Below are positions 1-11,685 of a DNA stretch of 64,000 bases, piece by piece (positions within the stretch are counted from its first letter, which is position 1; each line of letters starts with the position of its first letter). The stretch covers positions 186,001 through 250,000 of the forward strand of contig JAIWND010000019.1 of NCBI GenBank assembly GCA_025330725.1, read 5' to 3'. The DNA comes from Chlamydoabsidia padenii (Eukaryota; Mucoromycota; Mucoromycetes; Mucorales; Cunninghamellaceae). Under the pieces are notes generated by a model. It did no database searches and was not told the origin of the DNA. It worked only from the letters and a program-made list of their open reading frames with translations. A program made the position numbers and the translations under genes.

Positions 1-1138
1 CGCCCTGATGACGCCAAAACTGCTTTAGACCAACTCAATGGGAAATACATATTGGGAAAACCTGTCGTCATTGCATATCATGAACCAAAACGCCATACCA
101 CCACTACCAACGACAATAATGCTGCTTCTCCTATTGTATCTCCTGCTATCGCCATCACGACTCCTCCCCTACCAATCACCTATCAGCAGCAAAAATCAGT
201 GACCGAAGCATCCACTTTGGCTTTAGGAAATAAATTTACCAAATACGGCAAAATTGATCATCGTCATTATCACGCAGCATGTGCAGCGACAACAGCAGTA
301 CCCGCATCATCAACATTGAAGGCACACATGACACCTCAAACACAAAATGTCGTCTCATCACCGCCTTCGTCCTCATCATCATCATCCTATTATGCGGCCA
401 ATAAGGATACAGGAAAATGTGGATCTCAACGGGATCGTGTCCGAGTAGCCATCCTCAATATAATCAACAAAAACAACAACATAGGCATCGATACATTGGA
501 TCATTGGGTGGACTACATCATGTCTTTACGACCAACTAGCCGTGCTCTTTGTCTATTCAACCCAGCCTATCTTGAGGCAAAACTGGAGGAAAAGCCATGT
601 CTTGAACAGGATCAACGAACATTGTCTCAAGCTAATCATCATCATCCAGGACATACACCTAAAACGCCCAACCTTGTCCAACCCAGTGATCATCATTCAC
701 ATGCTTCTTCATCCACCACTTTATCTTCTGCTGCCGTCACCACGACTACCTCAGCTACGGATATTGTCAACATGCAAGATTTAGGTGAACAACAACGACA
801 TTCCTCTATTGCCCTGTTTGTGGAATCTATCAAAGGACTATCCCTTATCCAACAAAAGCAACACTTGGGCGATCTCCTGTTTCCCTATGTAAAGGTAATT
901 AAATCATCGGGGGTTATATTCATGCACATTCGACATCCGAAAACTAACCACTATGTGATTGTAGGCAACTGGGACAAAGCAAGCATCCAAGGTGACTATA
1001 CACCTACTTGATACTCAACCATTGGAACAATTGGCCTACTCTATGCATTCGATGGATTTATTAAAACCTTTGGTGGACAAGGCCATTTTAACTCTAACCC
1101 GACAGCAAAACTTTATCAAGGCAGTGATGAAAAAGTAG
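1..1138 (+). CDS. RRM and MLLE (PABC) domain RNA-binding protein, Rrm4-like, 5' truncated
   Basis: Open from base 1 with no start, so the N-terminus lies outside the window. Exons 1-894 and 992-1138; the GT-AG intron 895-991 is phase 0. The first ~30 codons are the end of an RRM (ALDQLNGKYILGKPVVIAYHE). A long Ser/Thr/His-rich linker follows. The C-terminus, read across the intron, is an MLLE/PABC helix bundle: LIQQKQHLGDLLFPYVK joined to LLDTQPLEQLAYSMHSMDLL, ending FIKAVMKK. MLLE domains bind PAM2 peptides. A segment around residues 130-180 (DHWVDYIMSL, LFNPAYLEAKLEEK) may be a second, diverged MLLE. RRMs followed by more than one MLLE is the layout of the endosomal mRNA-transport protein Rrm4; a PABP-like protein is the alternative. 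Family membership is well supported; the exact ortholog is inference. Confidence 0.8.
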
Positions 1139-1441
1139 TCGATGTTTAATAATTATAGTCATCCTTTGTTGTTATACATATTCCCCATTTTACTTTATTA
1201 CCCAGCACATTACCCCCCCCTCTTATATTATGTTACCCTATTTTAATACCTATCCACCCCTCCATATCATATCAATCAATAAAATATATATACCTATTTG
1301 TTTTTAAATCATGTTTTTTTTTTATTAGGACAAAGAAGTAGGATGCATGTGTGGAGTATATTTAACAGAGGGAAGATGGAGGAAGATTAAATACAAGTAG
1401 CAAATGTGTAATGAAAGGTAGATTGGTAGGAGTATGTCATA
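1139..1441. other. Convergent intergenic region
   Basis: Short 3' region between the RRM/MLLE gene and CMC2. It is AT-rich and holds an AATAAA-type signal for the plus-strand gene near 1278. No gene seen. Confidence 0.5.
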
Positions 1442-1802
1442 CTATTGGTCGGTTTTGGTGTGTTTGGCGATAAATTCAGGCGAAGGTTCGTCAATGTCTT
1501 GCCAGACCTTCTTCATTCTAGCCCGCTTTTCCGCATTCTTGCCCTTGTTTTCAGCCCGTTGAGCGAGAAACTATATATATATATATATAAAGTGAGAGTA
1601 AGACACATGATGAATAAACTGAGTACCGTTTCGATCGACTCTACACACTTACCTCCTCCTTTAGGCATTGATCCACTTCACGTTTGGCGTCGTTACAGAA
1701 TCCAAGGAATTTGTTGAATGAGTTGGCTTTGTGACAGTTATCCAAAGCCTCTATAACACCTTCGCAGCCTTCATGCTTGTGAATGATAAGTGGTGGATGC
1801 AT
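1442..1802 (-). CDS. CMC2: Cmc2-like twin CX9C mitochondrial protein
   Basis: Two exons on the minus strand, 1653-1802 and 1442-1570, with an 82-nt phase 0 GT-AG intron, encode 92 residues. The protein has a twin CX9C motif (Cys13/Cys23 and Cys36/Cys46), typical of small intermembrane-space proteins oxidised by the Mia40 relay. The opening MHPPL, the spacing NCHKANSFNKFLGFCN, and the basic C-terminal helix match the Cmc2 family, which is needed for cytochrome c oxidase assembly. The length is close to that of fungal Cmc2. The start is the first ATG after a promoter-like CGGGATTTGAAT element 83 bp upstream. Confidence in the family is high; the function is taken from the family. Confidence 0.88.
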
Positions 1803-1884
1803 AGTGAGTTGTATGGTAAAGAGAAAGGGAAGGTGGAGATTTTTGTTTATTAAAAAAAAAATTCAGGCAACTTTTTTCTCTCAT

Positions 1885-1900
1885 CGGGATTTGAATATGA
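1885..1900 (-). promoter_or_regulatory. Recurrent CGGGATTTGAA element upstream of CMC2
   Basis: CGGGATTTGAATATGA on the plus strand, 83 bp upstream of the CMC2 start. See the finding on the shared promoter motif. Confidence 0.5.
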
Positions 1901-2401
1901 CATGTGGTAGACTGGCCCAACCAGGGTCGATCAGACCCTTTGACACCCCCATACATTAAGAAAGATCAGCCCAGATTGATTTATAGAATGCAAACTCTCA
2001 TGATCAAGATGAAAAAACTAGGATCTGAAAGGGCGAAATACATATTGTCAGGAATGCTTCTTTCTCATGGGTGATCTGAATATCATGCCTCCTAACTTGA
2101 AAAAACTATTCATAGGGGTATTTGTTTCAAATACTTCTCTAGAATCAAACATAGTATATACATATACGAGATATTATTAATTTATGTTTACAAAAGATAG
2201 AGAGTATGTCACCTTTATTGATATGCAACATGCATAAGTTTAGAACAACTTGTTGGTGTTAATAGGGAAAGATTTAAATGTTTCACTTGGTTTACTTGAT
2301 CATGCTTAAAGGAAGGGGGGTGGGGTCATGATAATCATTCCCATCAACATTTCTTTGAGTGGAACTGCACACATCTCTCACTAAAGACTCGTCCATGCCA
2401 A

Positions 2402-2415
2402 TTTCACATCCCGAC
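2402..2415 (+). promoter_or_regulatory. Recurrent element upstream of PPT1 (variant)
   Basis: TTTCACATCCCGAC, the reverse orientation of the shared element with one core mismatch, about 108 bp upstream of the PPT1 start codon. Confidence 0.35.
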
Positions 2416-2430
2416 ACTTGACCAAGTTTT

Positions 2431-2464
<34 letters not shown>

Positions 2465-2522
2465 CATTGCCACTTTTTCTTTTCTTTTCTTTTCTTTCCT
2501 TTTTTTTTTTTTTTTTATCAAG

Positions 2523-4149
2523 ATGGTTTCATACCTTCTTTTAACATTCCTACTTGTGTCCTTACTACACAATGTTAACGGTAACTGCACTGTAAAGATG
2601 GGATGAACGTCATTACTTGAATAACTAATCTTTTCGTTTACTTTTATATTGAAAATCTGTTACTTTAGCACAAACACCAGGTAAGAAATAAAATAACCAT
2701 ACTATTAGTGTGTATTCTAACTCGATTCTTTTGTTTTGTTTTTGATATCGTTTTTATAGTTGTCCTGTAAGTTAATAACCATCCTAACTAATTTAGACAT
2801 ACATACTGGAACTAACTGAATAATGTTTTATACCATTTAGCTGGCACGGAATGGGTGACGATTGTTGTAGCCCTGAATCTATGGGTAGAGTGGCTGATCT
2901 GATCAAGTCTGAAATACCTAATGTCTATATCCATAGTGTAAAAGTAGGCAATTCCATTAGTGATGACAAGAATGCTGGCTTCTTTGGTGTTATCGAAAAA
3001 CAGGTATGTTTGTTACAAAGAAACCTTTCTTTTTTAGGTGACCCGAGGTAACTAATTAATGATAATACTTTATACTTTTAGGTGGATCTTGTTTGCGATC
3101 AACTGGCCAATATTCCTGAACTATCCAATGGTTTCAATGCTATTGGCTTCTCTCAAGGTGGTCTCTTTATGCGTGCTTATGTCGAACGATGCAATCAACC
3201 TCAAGTCCGTCACTTGATTACTTTTGGTTCCCCCCATGGAGGTAAAAAACAAAAAGCACATCATTGTTAATCAAAAACTGATCATCATCTTGTATATTTT
3301 TGTAGGTGTATCTGATATTCCCAATTGTGCAAATATTCATGACTTCAAGTGTACACTTATGCGAACGATGGTCAAACGGGGTGTGTATACCAGCTATGTT
3401 CAACATCATGTTGTACAGGCTCAATATTACAAGTCTCCATTGGATTATGAAGGTAAGAAAGCTTACATAAAATAAAATAAAAAGAAACCTCACTCACTCT
3501 TACTCATGTTCATATCTGTCAGGTTACTTGGAATCCAACATCTTTTTGCCGAAAATCAACAATGAAGTCGAACAGAAATACAGAAACACAACCTACAAGA
3601 ATCACATGACAAGTTTGGACACCTTTGTGATGATCAAATTCTCGGACGACACAATGATCAAACCTCCTGAATCAGCCGTAAGTTTATAAAATACCGAGAA
3701 AAAAGACGTGTATTACATCACACCTTGGCTTAAAAACTAATATCACTTCTTAATTTGTAAAAACGGTTGTTATTATTTATAGTGGTTTTGGACTCTAGAT
3801 CAAGACAACCGCATATCGCCACTTGAAGAACAGGCTTTGTATCAAGAAGATTTCCTGGGGTTACGAACCTTGGACCGAAACGATAGACTTAAATTCTTAA
3901 CATGCCCTGGATCTCACGTAAGTTGTCTAGACCCACCCCTATATCTTCTTCTCCCTGGTATTTTTATGCATTGTATTAATCAAACGATTTATTCATAATT
4001 GACTCTCTTTTTCTTATTATTAGATGCAAATCTCTGATGAATTCTTAATCAAAAGTGTTATTCGACCTTATCTTAACTCTACGACAAATGGGCAAAAAGA
4101 ATACGAACTGGATGGACATGGAGGACGGTTTCTGAATCAACAGGTGTAG
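2523..4149 (+). CDS. PPT1: Palmitoyl-protein thioesterase 1
   Basis: Nine exons: 2523-2580, 2669-2680, 2760-2766, 2841-3003, 3082-3241, 3306-3452, 3523-3677, 3783-3917, 4024-4149; 320 residues. Exons 2 and 3 are micro-exons of 12 and 7 nt. They are needed to read NAQTPVVLWHGMGDDCC, which matches the conserved PPT1 start VIWHGMGDSCC. A signal peptide (MVSYLLLTFLLVSLL) comes first. The alpha/beta-hydrolase nucleophile is Ser104 in GFSQGG. The catalytic His is His279 in CPGSHMQ, and the Asp is probably in FSDD (about 224-225). The family removes thioester-linked palmitate from S-acylated proteins in lysosome or vacuole. Length matches animal PPT1 (about 306). Very confident. Confidence 0.95.
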
Positions 4150-4467
4150 GGTCTATTTTGGGATACATTTATCTTTCTTGGCTTCGTCTTTGGTGTGGCT
4201 CATTGTGTTTTGTAACGATCCAGATTGGGCTGAAAATGGACACATTTGGAACTCCGGTCTTTTTTTTATTTTTTAAATCCCTCTCTACCCTTTTTTCTAC
4301 CTCTTTTAGTCACCCCTTCACAATTCCCTTCCATATTTAAACTCTCCTTTTTTATTCTTTTATATTTCTTCCCTTTTCTTCTTCTTCCACTCTCACACTC
4401 CCATACCCTCCCCCCCCTTTTACCCTTGAAATATCTTGTTGGCACTAATATTATATTGATTTGTATA
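4150..4467. other. Intergenic region and pyrimidine-rich leader
   Basis: Strongly CT-rich from about 4260 to 4430, so any frame read through it looks Leu/Phe/Ser/Pro-rich. I treat it as promoter and 5' UTR of the next gene. Confidence 0.5.
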
Positions 4468-5439
4468 ATGAAAGCAACTTGTTTATTCAATATTGGTTTG
4501 TTTTTATTGTGGGCGACTTTAATTCAAGCACTTCCTGTCATACCTCGACGATCATTGTTGCAGCAGGATTCCTATCCAACAAAGAACGAAGAAAATCAAC
4601 TTGCCCTCGACAATCTCATCGCCAACAGTAACAGTAACAATGAAGTACGACCTGATTGTAACGGTGCGAACGAATCGATGGATTACAATGTCCATCTTGA
4701 TCAACTGGTTCAGCATATTACAACACATTGGAAATTTGATCATTTGGACTCTATACAAACCCAAAGCTATAAACATATTGCGGCACAGGTACAAAAACAT
4801 GTCAGAATCACGGTGACAACAACAAATCAGCATCAAGCCGTTATAAATCCGTCATTAGTGGATACGATGGATTTGGATATATTGATGGCTCAAATCTTCG
4901 GTGCAGTACAATCTCATACAGAAGGAAAATTACCTTTAGAATGGGACCGATTGGGTGATCAGCTCGGCAAACCGGCACTCGAGTCCTTTTTACGAAAAAT
5001 CATCATGGACCAATGCGCAGGACCCTCATCACCAGATCTACTAGGCGATGACGGAGACACGATAACCGGTGACAGTAGTGGCGGTGCTACTATCATCCAG
5101 GCTCAATGCTTGGCTGAACATTCGGATCAACTCTCGACACAATTAGATCGATATATCGGTGTCCACCTCACCAATATTTTTGAAACCATGGATCGACAAG
5201 TCTTACCCAATCTACTGGAAACTACCTCAGAAAACCTCAGGGGTGTCTTGGATTATTTCAACTCGGTGTTTCTGAACAAGGATGATCAAGCATTACTTCT
5301 TCAAGTCCTACCATGGCAAGGTTCTATCAAGACCACATTTATGGACACCATCCTTCCCTCTCTAGACAGTGACAGAAACAATGGTAATGACCAGGCATTC
5401 CACTTTTTTACTAGATATACTTGTCTGGCCAGGGTATAG
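4468..5439 (+). CDS. Secreted protein of unknown function
   Basis: Single-exon ORF of 323 residues. I chose the ATG at 4468 because it opens with a clean signal peptide (MKATCLFNIGLFLLWATLIQA) and a possible Kex2-type dibasic site (PVIPRR) a few residues later. The same frame is open upstream to 4246, but only through a CT-rich leader. The mature part is hydrophilic and mostly helical in character, with acidic stretches, few cysteines and no membrane segment. I recognise no domain. It lies 318 bp downstream of PPT1 on the same strand. Open reading length, protein-like codon use and the signal peptide support a real gene. Function unknown. Confidence 0.7.
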   Translation: MKATCLFNIGLFLLWATLIQALPVIPRRSLLQQDSYPTKNEENQLALDNLIANSNSNNEVRPDCNGANESMDYNVHLDQLVQHITTHWKFDHLDSIQTQSYKHIAAQVQKHVRITVTTTNQHQAVINPSLVDTMDLDILMAQIFGAVQSHTEGKLPLEWDRLGDQLGKPALESFLRKIIMDQCAGPSSPDLLGDDGDTITGDSSGGATIIQAQCLAEHSDQLSTQLDRYIGVHLTNIFETMDRQVLPNLLETTSENLRGVLDYFNSVFLNKDDQALLLQVLPWQGSIKTTFMDTILPSLDSDRNNGNDQAFHFFTRYTCLARV

Positions 5440-6383
5440 AACATTAGCTATTGGTTAGTGCTTGATATTTATTCTTTGTTAAGTGTATTATTATTATTAC
5501 TCATTTGGGTTTATGGTTGGTAAAACGGAAGAATTCCTTTGATCATGTCCCTCCTTTTATCAAAACAACAACAACAACAACAACTTATACATACTTACAT
5601 ACTTCTTCTCCCCTTCTTCTCACACACATCCCACTTTGCCTCCTTTTACAAAACAACACTCATTCTGTATATAAACACAAAACTTTTTAAATAAAAAATA
5701 ATGATTCTTTGACCACATACATGATGTCTTCCCTACGATGATCTTATCGAGGGCTTCGGGATCTAAAAATAGAAAAAAAAACTCTTTCGTTTTGCATGAC
5801 GAAAATCATGGGATGGTCGCCGAATGTTTATTTTTACGTGATGCCCAACAGGGCGGCACCTTTTTTTTTTATATTTTTTTTATCGACCAATGACAATACT
5901 TGATTTGTGAACATGGACAGTTCCATCGCGGCTTTGATAGATAGTCTTTTTGAAACTTTCATAACAAAAAAAAAAAGGCCATGATCGCTGAGCCACGGCT
6001 TGTGAGTGACAACTTGGCTGTGTACTACATTTCAATTCCCGACGATTTTTTGGGGTAGATTTTTGTTTACAGGATGTACCTGGATGAATCAAAACGTAGG
6101 TAAACATCAAATGGGTATAATAAACTGCAATTGTAGAAAGCTCATTTTTTATCTTGTTCCATTCAGGTACATTCATCTCGCATAATGATTTCAGGAGGGA
6201 GAAAAAAAAAAGAGATAATACATACATAGGCACGCCGACTCACCACATCATAGTGGGGTTTAAAAAATTGAGTTGCATGATTTGGAAGGCATTACTCTAT
6301 ATCTTTAATAAAACAATCTATTCAATAAGCATTACCTTTTGCCTTTGTCTCTGATATGATATGCCGAATTTGCTACGAAAAGA

Positions 6384-6425
6384 AAAGGCGGGATTTCAAA
6401 AAATACATGATTAAATCCCGCCTTT
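6384..6425. repeat. Inverted repeat built from the recurrent CGGGATTT element
   Basis: AAAGGCGGGATTT at 6384-6396 and its exact reverse complement at 6413-6425, 13-bp perfect arms around a 16-nt spacer containing ACATGATT. A TGCATGA follows at about 6432. Loop length and base composition do not suggest a transcription terminator in a fungus; two divergent copies of the promoter element is a better reading. Confidence 0.75.
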
Positions 6426-7009
6426 CATTTTTGCATGAACCTTGGGCCTATTTTTATGCTCCTCTCATTGGTCAAACTACTGGAACTTTTTTTTCCCTCT
6501 TTACGTTATCCCTTCCGACCGACTTGTATTCTTGAAAGTTACGGAAAAGTGCTCTGTTGCTTTTTACTTAGTGTTAATGTCTTCTGCCTTCTGAATATTT
6601 GGGCACCTTCTCTTATTTTGGTAAGCTAATCTGGTAATGTCTCTGGTCAAGTAATTAACCTACGATCTACAACTATACTCATGCTCCTTGTGTTTACTTT
6701 TTTTTTTTTCTAGTGACGATGGATATAGTGTCTTTTGTTTGGCTCTCTTATTGGTGACTACATAACATGAAGCAAGTGATTTGAATGGGTCCATCTTTAC
6801 TCTTGGCTGGTTTCTCTCTCTCTCTCTCTCTCTTTTTTTTTTTTTTTTTTTTTTTTTTGGTGATGACAGACGAAAGGGGCGATGATGGTGCTTACACTCT
6901 GGTGACATATTCAAAAAGCTCTCTTATCTCTTCAATCAACAACAATACTCTTCTTCAGTACGTTTGAAAAAGATACCAAATTAGCAACGGGTGAACTTTG
7001 GAACCAAGG

Positions 7010-7087
7010 CTAAACTTCACAGGAACGATCAATGTAACGTGGATATGGACGCTTGGTGACGGAAATGATCAAACTGTATTGCTGGTA
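7010..7087 (-). other. Unassigned exon-like coding segment
   Basis: On the minus strand this reads about 25 codons (YSLIISVTKRPYPRYIDRS near the end, then a TAG) with codon use like neighbouring genes and an AG just upstream. No partner exon with consistent phase could be found, so it may be the last exon of a small gene, a gene remnant, or chance. Confidence 0.2.
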
Positions 7088-8476
7088 GTCTCTTTAGTTA
7101 TGGTGTCTCTTTTTATTAGTTAACCAGTTTTACTGTATGTTATGTATCTTTATAATAAACCACCTTTTTAAACACTTTTTTTTTTTTTTATATATTACAA
7201 TCATCTTGACTGGTTAGTTATACCATATAGGACTTGGATCCAATGTATTAGAAGCCTTTTGTTGTAGGAGACATATCGTCAATATGACTGACAGCTCACG
7301 CGATAGACCATTGAATTCAAATCCCGACCAACCTCTTGCATAAACCGTTGGTTATGAATCACCATCATTTGTACGTACATCAAAAGAAGAATAAAAGGCA
7401 GCATACTATATACAGTATGTCACATATAACTTTATTGTATAATACGAGATAACAAGGTAGTGTTCTATATACTAGAAGGGGAATACTATCATCTACTAGG
7501 GAGACCAAGGGAAGAGACATCGTGTTCCTATTTGTTGTATATGTAGATCCGATAATATCCACCCGATGTCGACTCCAGTCAATGTTTATAAGGTGACTGA
7601 TAACATTGCTGAAAAAGACACCATTCCTTCCATATCATATGTTGCTGACAGAGTTTTTGATTACAGTGATTCTAGCTCCAGTGTTAAATGAGTGATTCAT
7701 ATCGTCCATGATATCAATTGATTATCGAGATGGCTGCAATCGTTGGTGTATTATCAATATTGGTTGTTTGTGTTCACACTAATTATCATCACATTTACTA
7801 TACTTGTCCAATGCTTATAAAAGAGAAATAGAGAGTGTCCAATCGAGAGAGTGTTATCCAATTCAAGATGAATACGTTTGCCTTGTTGAAACCATAGATA
7901 CACTGTTAGCTTCTAATGAGAACCGATCAACCCTATTGTCATGACTTTTTTATTTTTTTTCTTTAAACTTACCATATTCCGTTGTAAAACCAGACAGTAG
8001 AGACTAGAGATACTTCCACATCTTTGATCATATTTAAACTATGAGCGAGTCATCTTCTAATTACTTGATTCACCAGCTATAGGCAAAATAGAGAAGAGTG
8101 TGTTATATTGAAGGGTACCAACATATATTACATGGCTGGATTGTCTTACCTATTGATACCAATGACGCTTCACTTCCAGAGCTTCGGTCACACCACAATT
8201 ACCTATCAAAAGTAAAAAGATTGACCTGTCAAGTAGTTTAATATACTTTTTCTTCTTCTTTTACCTTTTCCGTAAGATAACATCTTTTGTCAAACACTTG
8301 TTCATCGTGTTCTGAAGGCTTCGTGTACCAGGTTGTGGTTCAGTTAGGTGGGTAGAGTGTGCCTATTTTAAAGTGTCGTATAGTCTGCTATGCACCAATT
8401 ATATAAAAAGTCAGTGAGAGAGTGAAAAGAAGGCGTGAGACTATTTTTTCTGAAACCTGTGTTCACCAAACTGCAC

Positions 8477-8493
8477 GCGGGATTTGAAAATTT
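8477..8493 (+). promoter_or_regulatory. Recurrent GCGGGATTTGAAAATTT element upstream of MLH1
   Basis: The clearest single copy of the shared element, 100 bp upstream of the MLH1 start codon. Confidence 0.55.
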
Positions 8494-8592
8494 GACAATG
8501 GCTAGTAGACGCGCTGGGCTCAGAACTGAATAAAATTTTAAAGCGACCAAACGAATTTCTTTTTTCCTTTCCTCTCTCTTTGATTCTCCCTA

Positions 8593-11500
8593 ATGTCCAC
8601 AGACACATCACCAAGTATCAAACGACTAGACCCTACTGTAGTGAATCGAATAGCAGCTGGAGAAGTAAGTCTTTGCAGTAATTCTCTCAAATCGACTAAT
8701 CATCTCCTTAACTTGAATACCTGTCTAGATCATACACCGACCAGCCAACGCATTAAAGGAACTGATTGAAAACTCACTCGATGCCGGTGCAACCCAAATA
8801 CAAGTGGTAGCTAAAGAAGGTGGCTTAAAACTTTTACAAATACAGGATAATGGGCACGGGATCAAGGTAATGGGAATCATTAGTGCCATAAAGTGAAATG
8901 GAACTAACTTTGAAGAATAGAAAGACGACCTTCAGATTGTCTGTGAACGCTTTACAACAAGTAAACTCAAAAGTTTTGATGACCTGTCCAAAATAGCTAC
9001 TTATGGTTTTCGGGGGGAAGCTCTGGCAAGTATCTCTCACGTTGCTCATGTTACCATCACCACCAAAACGAAGGATTCGAAATGTGCTTACAAGTAAAAT
9101 TAAAAAAATCAACAACAGTGGGGGTGATACTAACAAATGGATACTATACTTTATTATAGAGCTACTTATGCTGATGGAAAACTCACACCACCAAGACCAG
9201 GACAAAGTGCTGATCCAAAACCATGTGCAGGAAACGACGGAACTCTAATCACGGTAATACATACAATGGATGAAACTCTTCTTGACATGAACTCTTTTGT
9301 TATATTTATTATAGGCTGAAGATTTGTTTTACAATGTACCTACTCGGAAGAAGGCTCTACGATCCCCAAGTGACGAATACAATCGTATCGTTGATGTGAT
9401 CAGTCGATACGCTATACACAATGCAGGCGTCAGCTTCTCATGTAAAAGAGTAAGTAGGACAAGTTAATTCGTACTAGTGTTAATACTTGGTTTGATTATA
9501 TAGCTAGGAGCATTATCTGCTGATGTACAAACAATAACTACAGCAAGCATCATCGACAATATACGACAAATACATGGCTCCTCTGTATCTTCTGAACTGC
9601 TCTTTGGGGAACGATCCTTTGAATCCTTGGACTTTGGGATGAAGACGTATATATCGAATGCCAACTATAGTGTCAAACGAACAACATTGCTGCTGTTTAT
9701 CAATAGTAAGTAGAACTGAAAAGAGGGGTGGGGATAGGGGATGTCTCGAAAAAGAACCATTCTAGAATTTACTTACTTTATACTCTTTTAGATCGATCTG
9801 TAGACAGTCTTGCTATCAAACGGATGATTGAAAATGTTTACTCTGACTTGTTACCAAAAGGTGGTCATCCATTTGTCTACCTCAACATCGAAATCAAGCC
9901 CGAAAATGTCGATGTCAATGTCCATCCTACTAAACAAGAAGTGCACTTTTTGAATGAAGAATGGATTGTAAACTCGATTAAAGAAGTTTTCCACGAACTA
10001 TTAGAAAATGCCAACACGTCAAGAACATACTATACTCAGGTAAAACAGGAAAATGAATAACTAGAACTGACATTACTAATCCATCTTACTATAGTCGCTG
10101 TTACCTGGTGCACCTGCGACAAATGCCGACAATAGCTGTAAGTATATCAATTGGAAAAAAGGACGATTACTAACTGACCCTTCTCCGATCATATAGTATT
10201 CCAGCAACCATCTAATAAATTGGCTGTTTACCATCAAGTAAGGACAGACAGTAAAAGCACTACGTTGGATTCATTCTTGGATAGACCAACAACATCATAC
10301 GACACTTCACAGAAAAGGACACAAACACAACTTGATCTGGATCAACTGACTGAACCCGATGATGGATTCGATATAGACGCTAATAATAATACTGGTGATA
10401 TTACAAGCATGGATGTGGACCCTGTTGAACAGACGTATGTTAATAATGTAATTAAAAGTATGGGATATCAATTGATTAATCTTTTAACTCATTCTCATTC
10501 ATTAATCTTATACTAGACAACAAGGCGAAGCATTACCAACAGTGAAAAAACAAAACAAACGTGAAAGAGTGGAGGTCACTCTATCGAGTATTCTAAATCT
10601 TCGGAAGAACGTGAAGAAGAATGAACATATTGGTAAGAACTAGAAAAAACAACATATAACTCAACTAACTGTTTTGTAGGAATGACTGAATTACTATCGA
10701 ATCATACATTTGTGGGCTGTGTGGATGATACAATGGCGATAATACAACATCAAACTTCTATCTATCTTGTTAACTATGCTGTCATAAGGTAAGGTGGGAG
10801 ATCCTGGGACCAAGGCACTCGTGGAAAAAAAAGAAAAAAAAAAGCGGCGGCGAATGAAATGTCTAACCTAATCTTCTCTTTTTAAACAGTGAAGAGCTGT
10901 TTTATCAAATCATTCTGGCAGAATTCAACAACTTTGGACTGATCGAACTAAGTACACCAATCTGTATAAAGGAATGTATACTGATTGCTATTGAAACTGA
11001 AGAAGCCCATGGAACTCTACCAGCACAATTACAGGCAAAAGATCAAGTAGCAGAGGTAAATAAAAGGAATTAAAAAAGACATCTAGTGATAACTTTGCCA
11101 TGTTATTCATGTAGACAATTGTCAACAAGTTGGTGGAATTCGCACCCATGTTGAATGATTATTACTCAATGACGGTGACTGAAGATGGATATATGACGAC
11201 TCTACCAGTATTACTACGTGGATATATACCGACTCTAGACAAGTTACCCATGTTTTTACTACGCCTAGGGACAGAAGTAAGTAAAAACGTGATGGATCAT
11301 TTGTGTCTGACTCTTCCTTGTTCAGGTCGACTGGGAAGATGAACAAAGCTGTCTAGAAACCTTGACCCGTGAACTGTCGATCTTTTATTGTGCCGAACCA
11401 CCTATGCCGCTACCAAACAACGAAGATGAATACAAGAAACGACATGAACGATACCTTTGGCAAGTCCAACATCTGCTCTTCCCTGGAATGAAGAATCACT

Positions 11501-11595
11501 TTATGGCCCCAAAATCAATTGTGCGTGATGGATCCTCGGTTATTACACAATTAGCTAGTCTATCTGATCTTTATAAAATTTTTGAACGATGTTGA
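8593..11595 (+). CDS. MLH1: DNA mismatch repair protein MLH1
   Basis: Fourteen exons: 8593-8664, 8729-8866, 8921-9093, 9160-9253, 9315-9449, 9504-9705, 9792-10039, 10095-10137, 10197-10434, 10517-10632, 10680-10788, 10890-11055, 11115-11276, 11326-11595; 721 residues. The N-terminal GHKL ATPase carries [12 protein letters not shown] (Glu35 equivalent to the hydrolytic Glu), [23 protein letters not shown] (as [16 protein letters not shown]), and [14 protein letters not shown] low-conservation linker (about 350-450) precedes the C-terminal dimerisation domain. The protein ends LYKIFERC, the invariant Mlh1 C-terminus that helps form the endonuclease site of its Pms1/Pms2 partner. Mlh1 couples MutS mismatch recognition to strand incision in the nucleus. 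All exon phases close. Very confident. Confidence 0.97.
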
Positions 11596-11652
11596 TGATA
11601 ATATAGCATGTAAAACAATAAACAATAGTATCATTTGTGTCTGGACTCTTTC

Positions 11653-11685
<33 letters not shown>

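Larger units (their letters stand above)
1803..2522. other. Divergent intergenic region between CMC2 and PPT1
   Basis: Holds two copies of the recurrent promoter element (one near each gene), long T and CT tracts at about 2432-2516 just before the PPT1 start, and no supported gene. Confidence 0.5.
5440..8592. other. Gene-poor 3.15-kb region
   Basis: No complete gene could be assembled. It contains several copies of the recurrent element (about 6030, 6384-6425 as a 13-bp-arm inverted repeat, 7316, 8477), a CT/T tract at about 6814-6858, and one exon-like minus-strand segment (7010-7087). Frames at 5880-6233 and 6435-6629 lack family features and I do not call them. Confidence 0.5.

Noticed and set aside
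4246..4467. Upstream extension of the secreted protein frame
   Set aside because: It translates a CT-rich leader into Leu/Phe/Ser/Pro, and the ATG at 4468 gives a far better signal peptide.
5880..6233. 117-codon minus-strand frame
   Set aside because: Crosses poly-A/T tracts, shows no domain or splice context, and contains a copy of the non-coding recurrent element.
6435..6629. 64-codon plus-strand frame after the inverted repeat
   Set aside because: It ends at a plausible donor, but in that phase the next acceptor gives an immediate stop; no family features.
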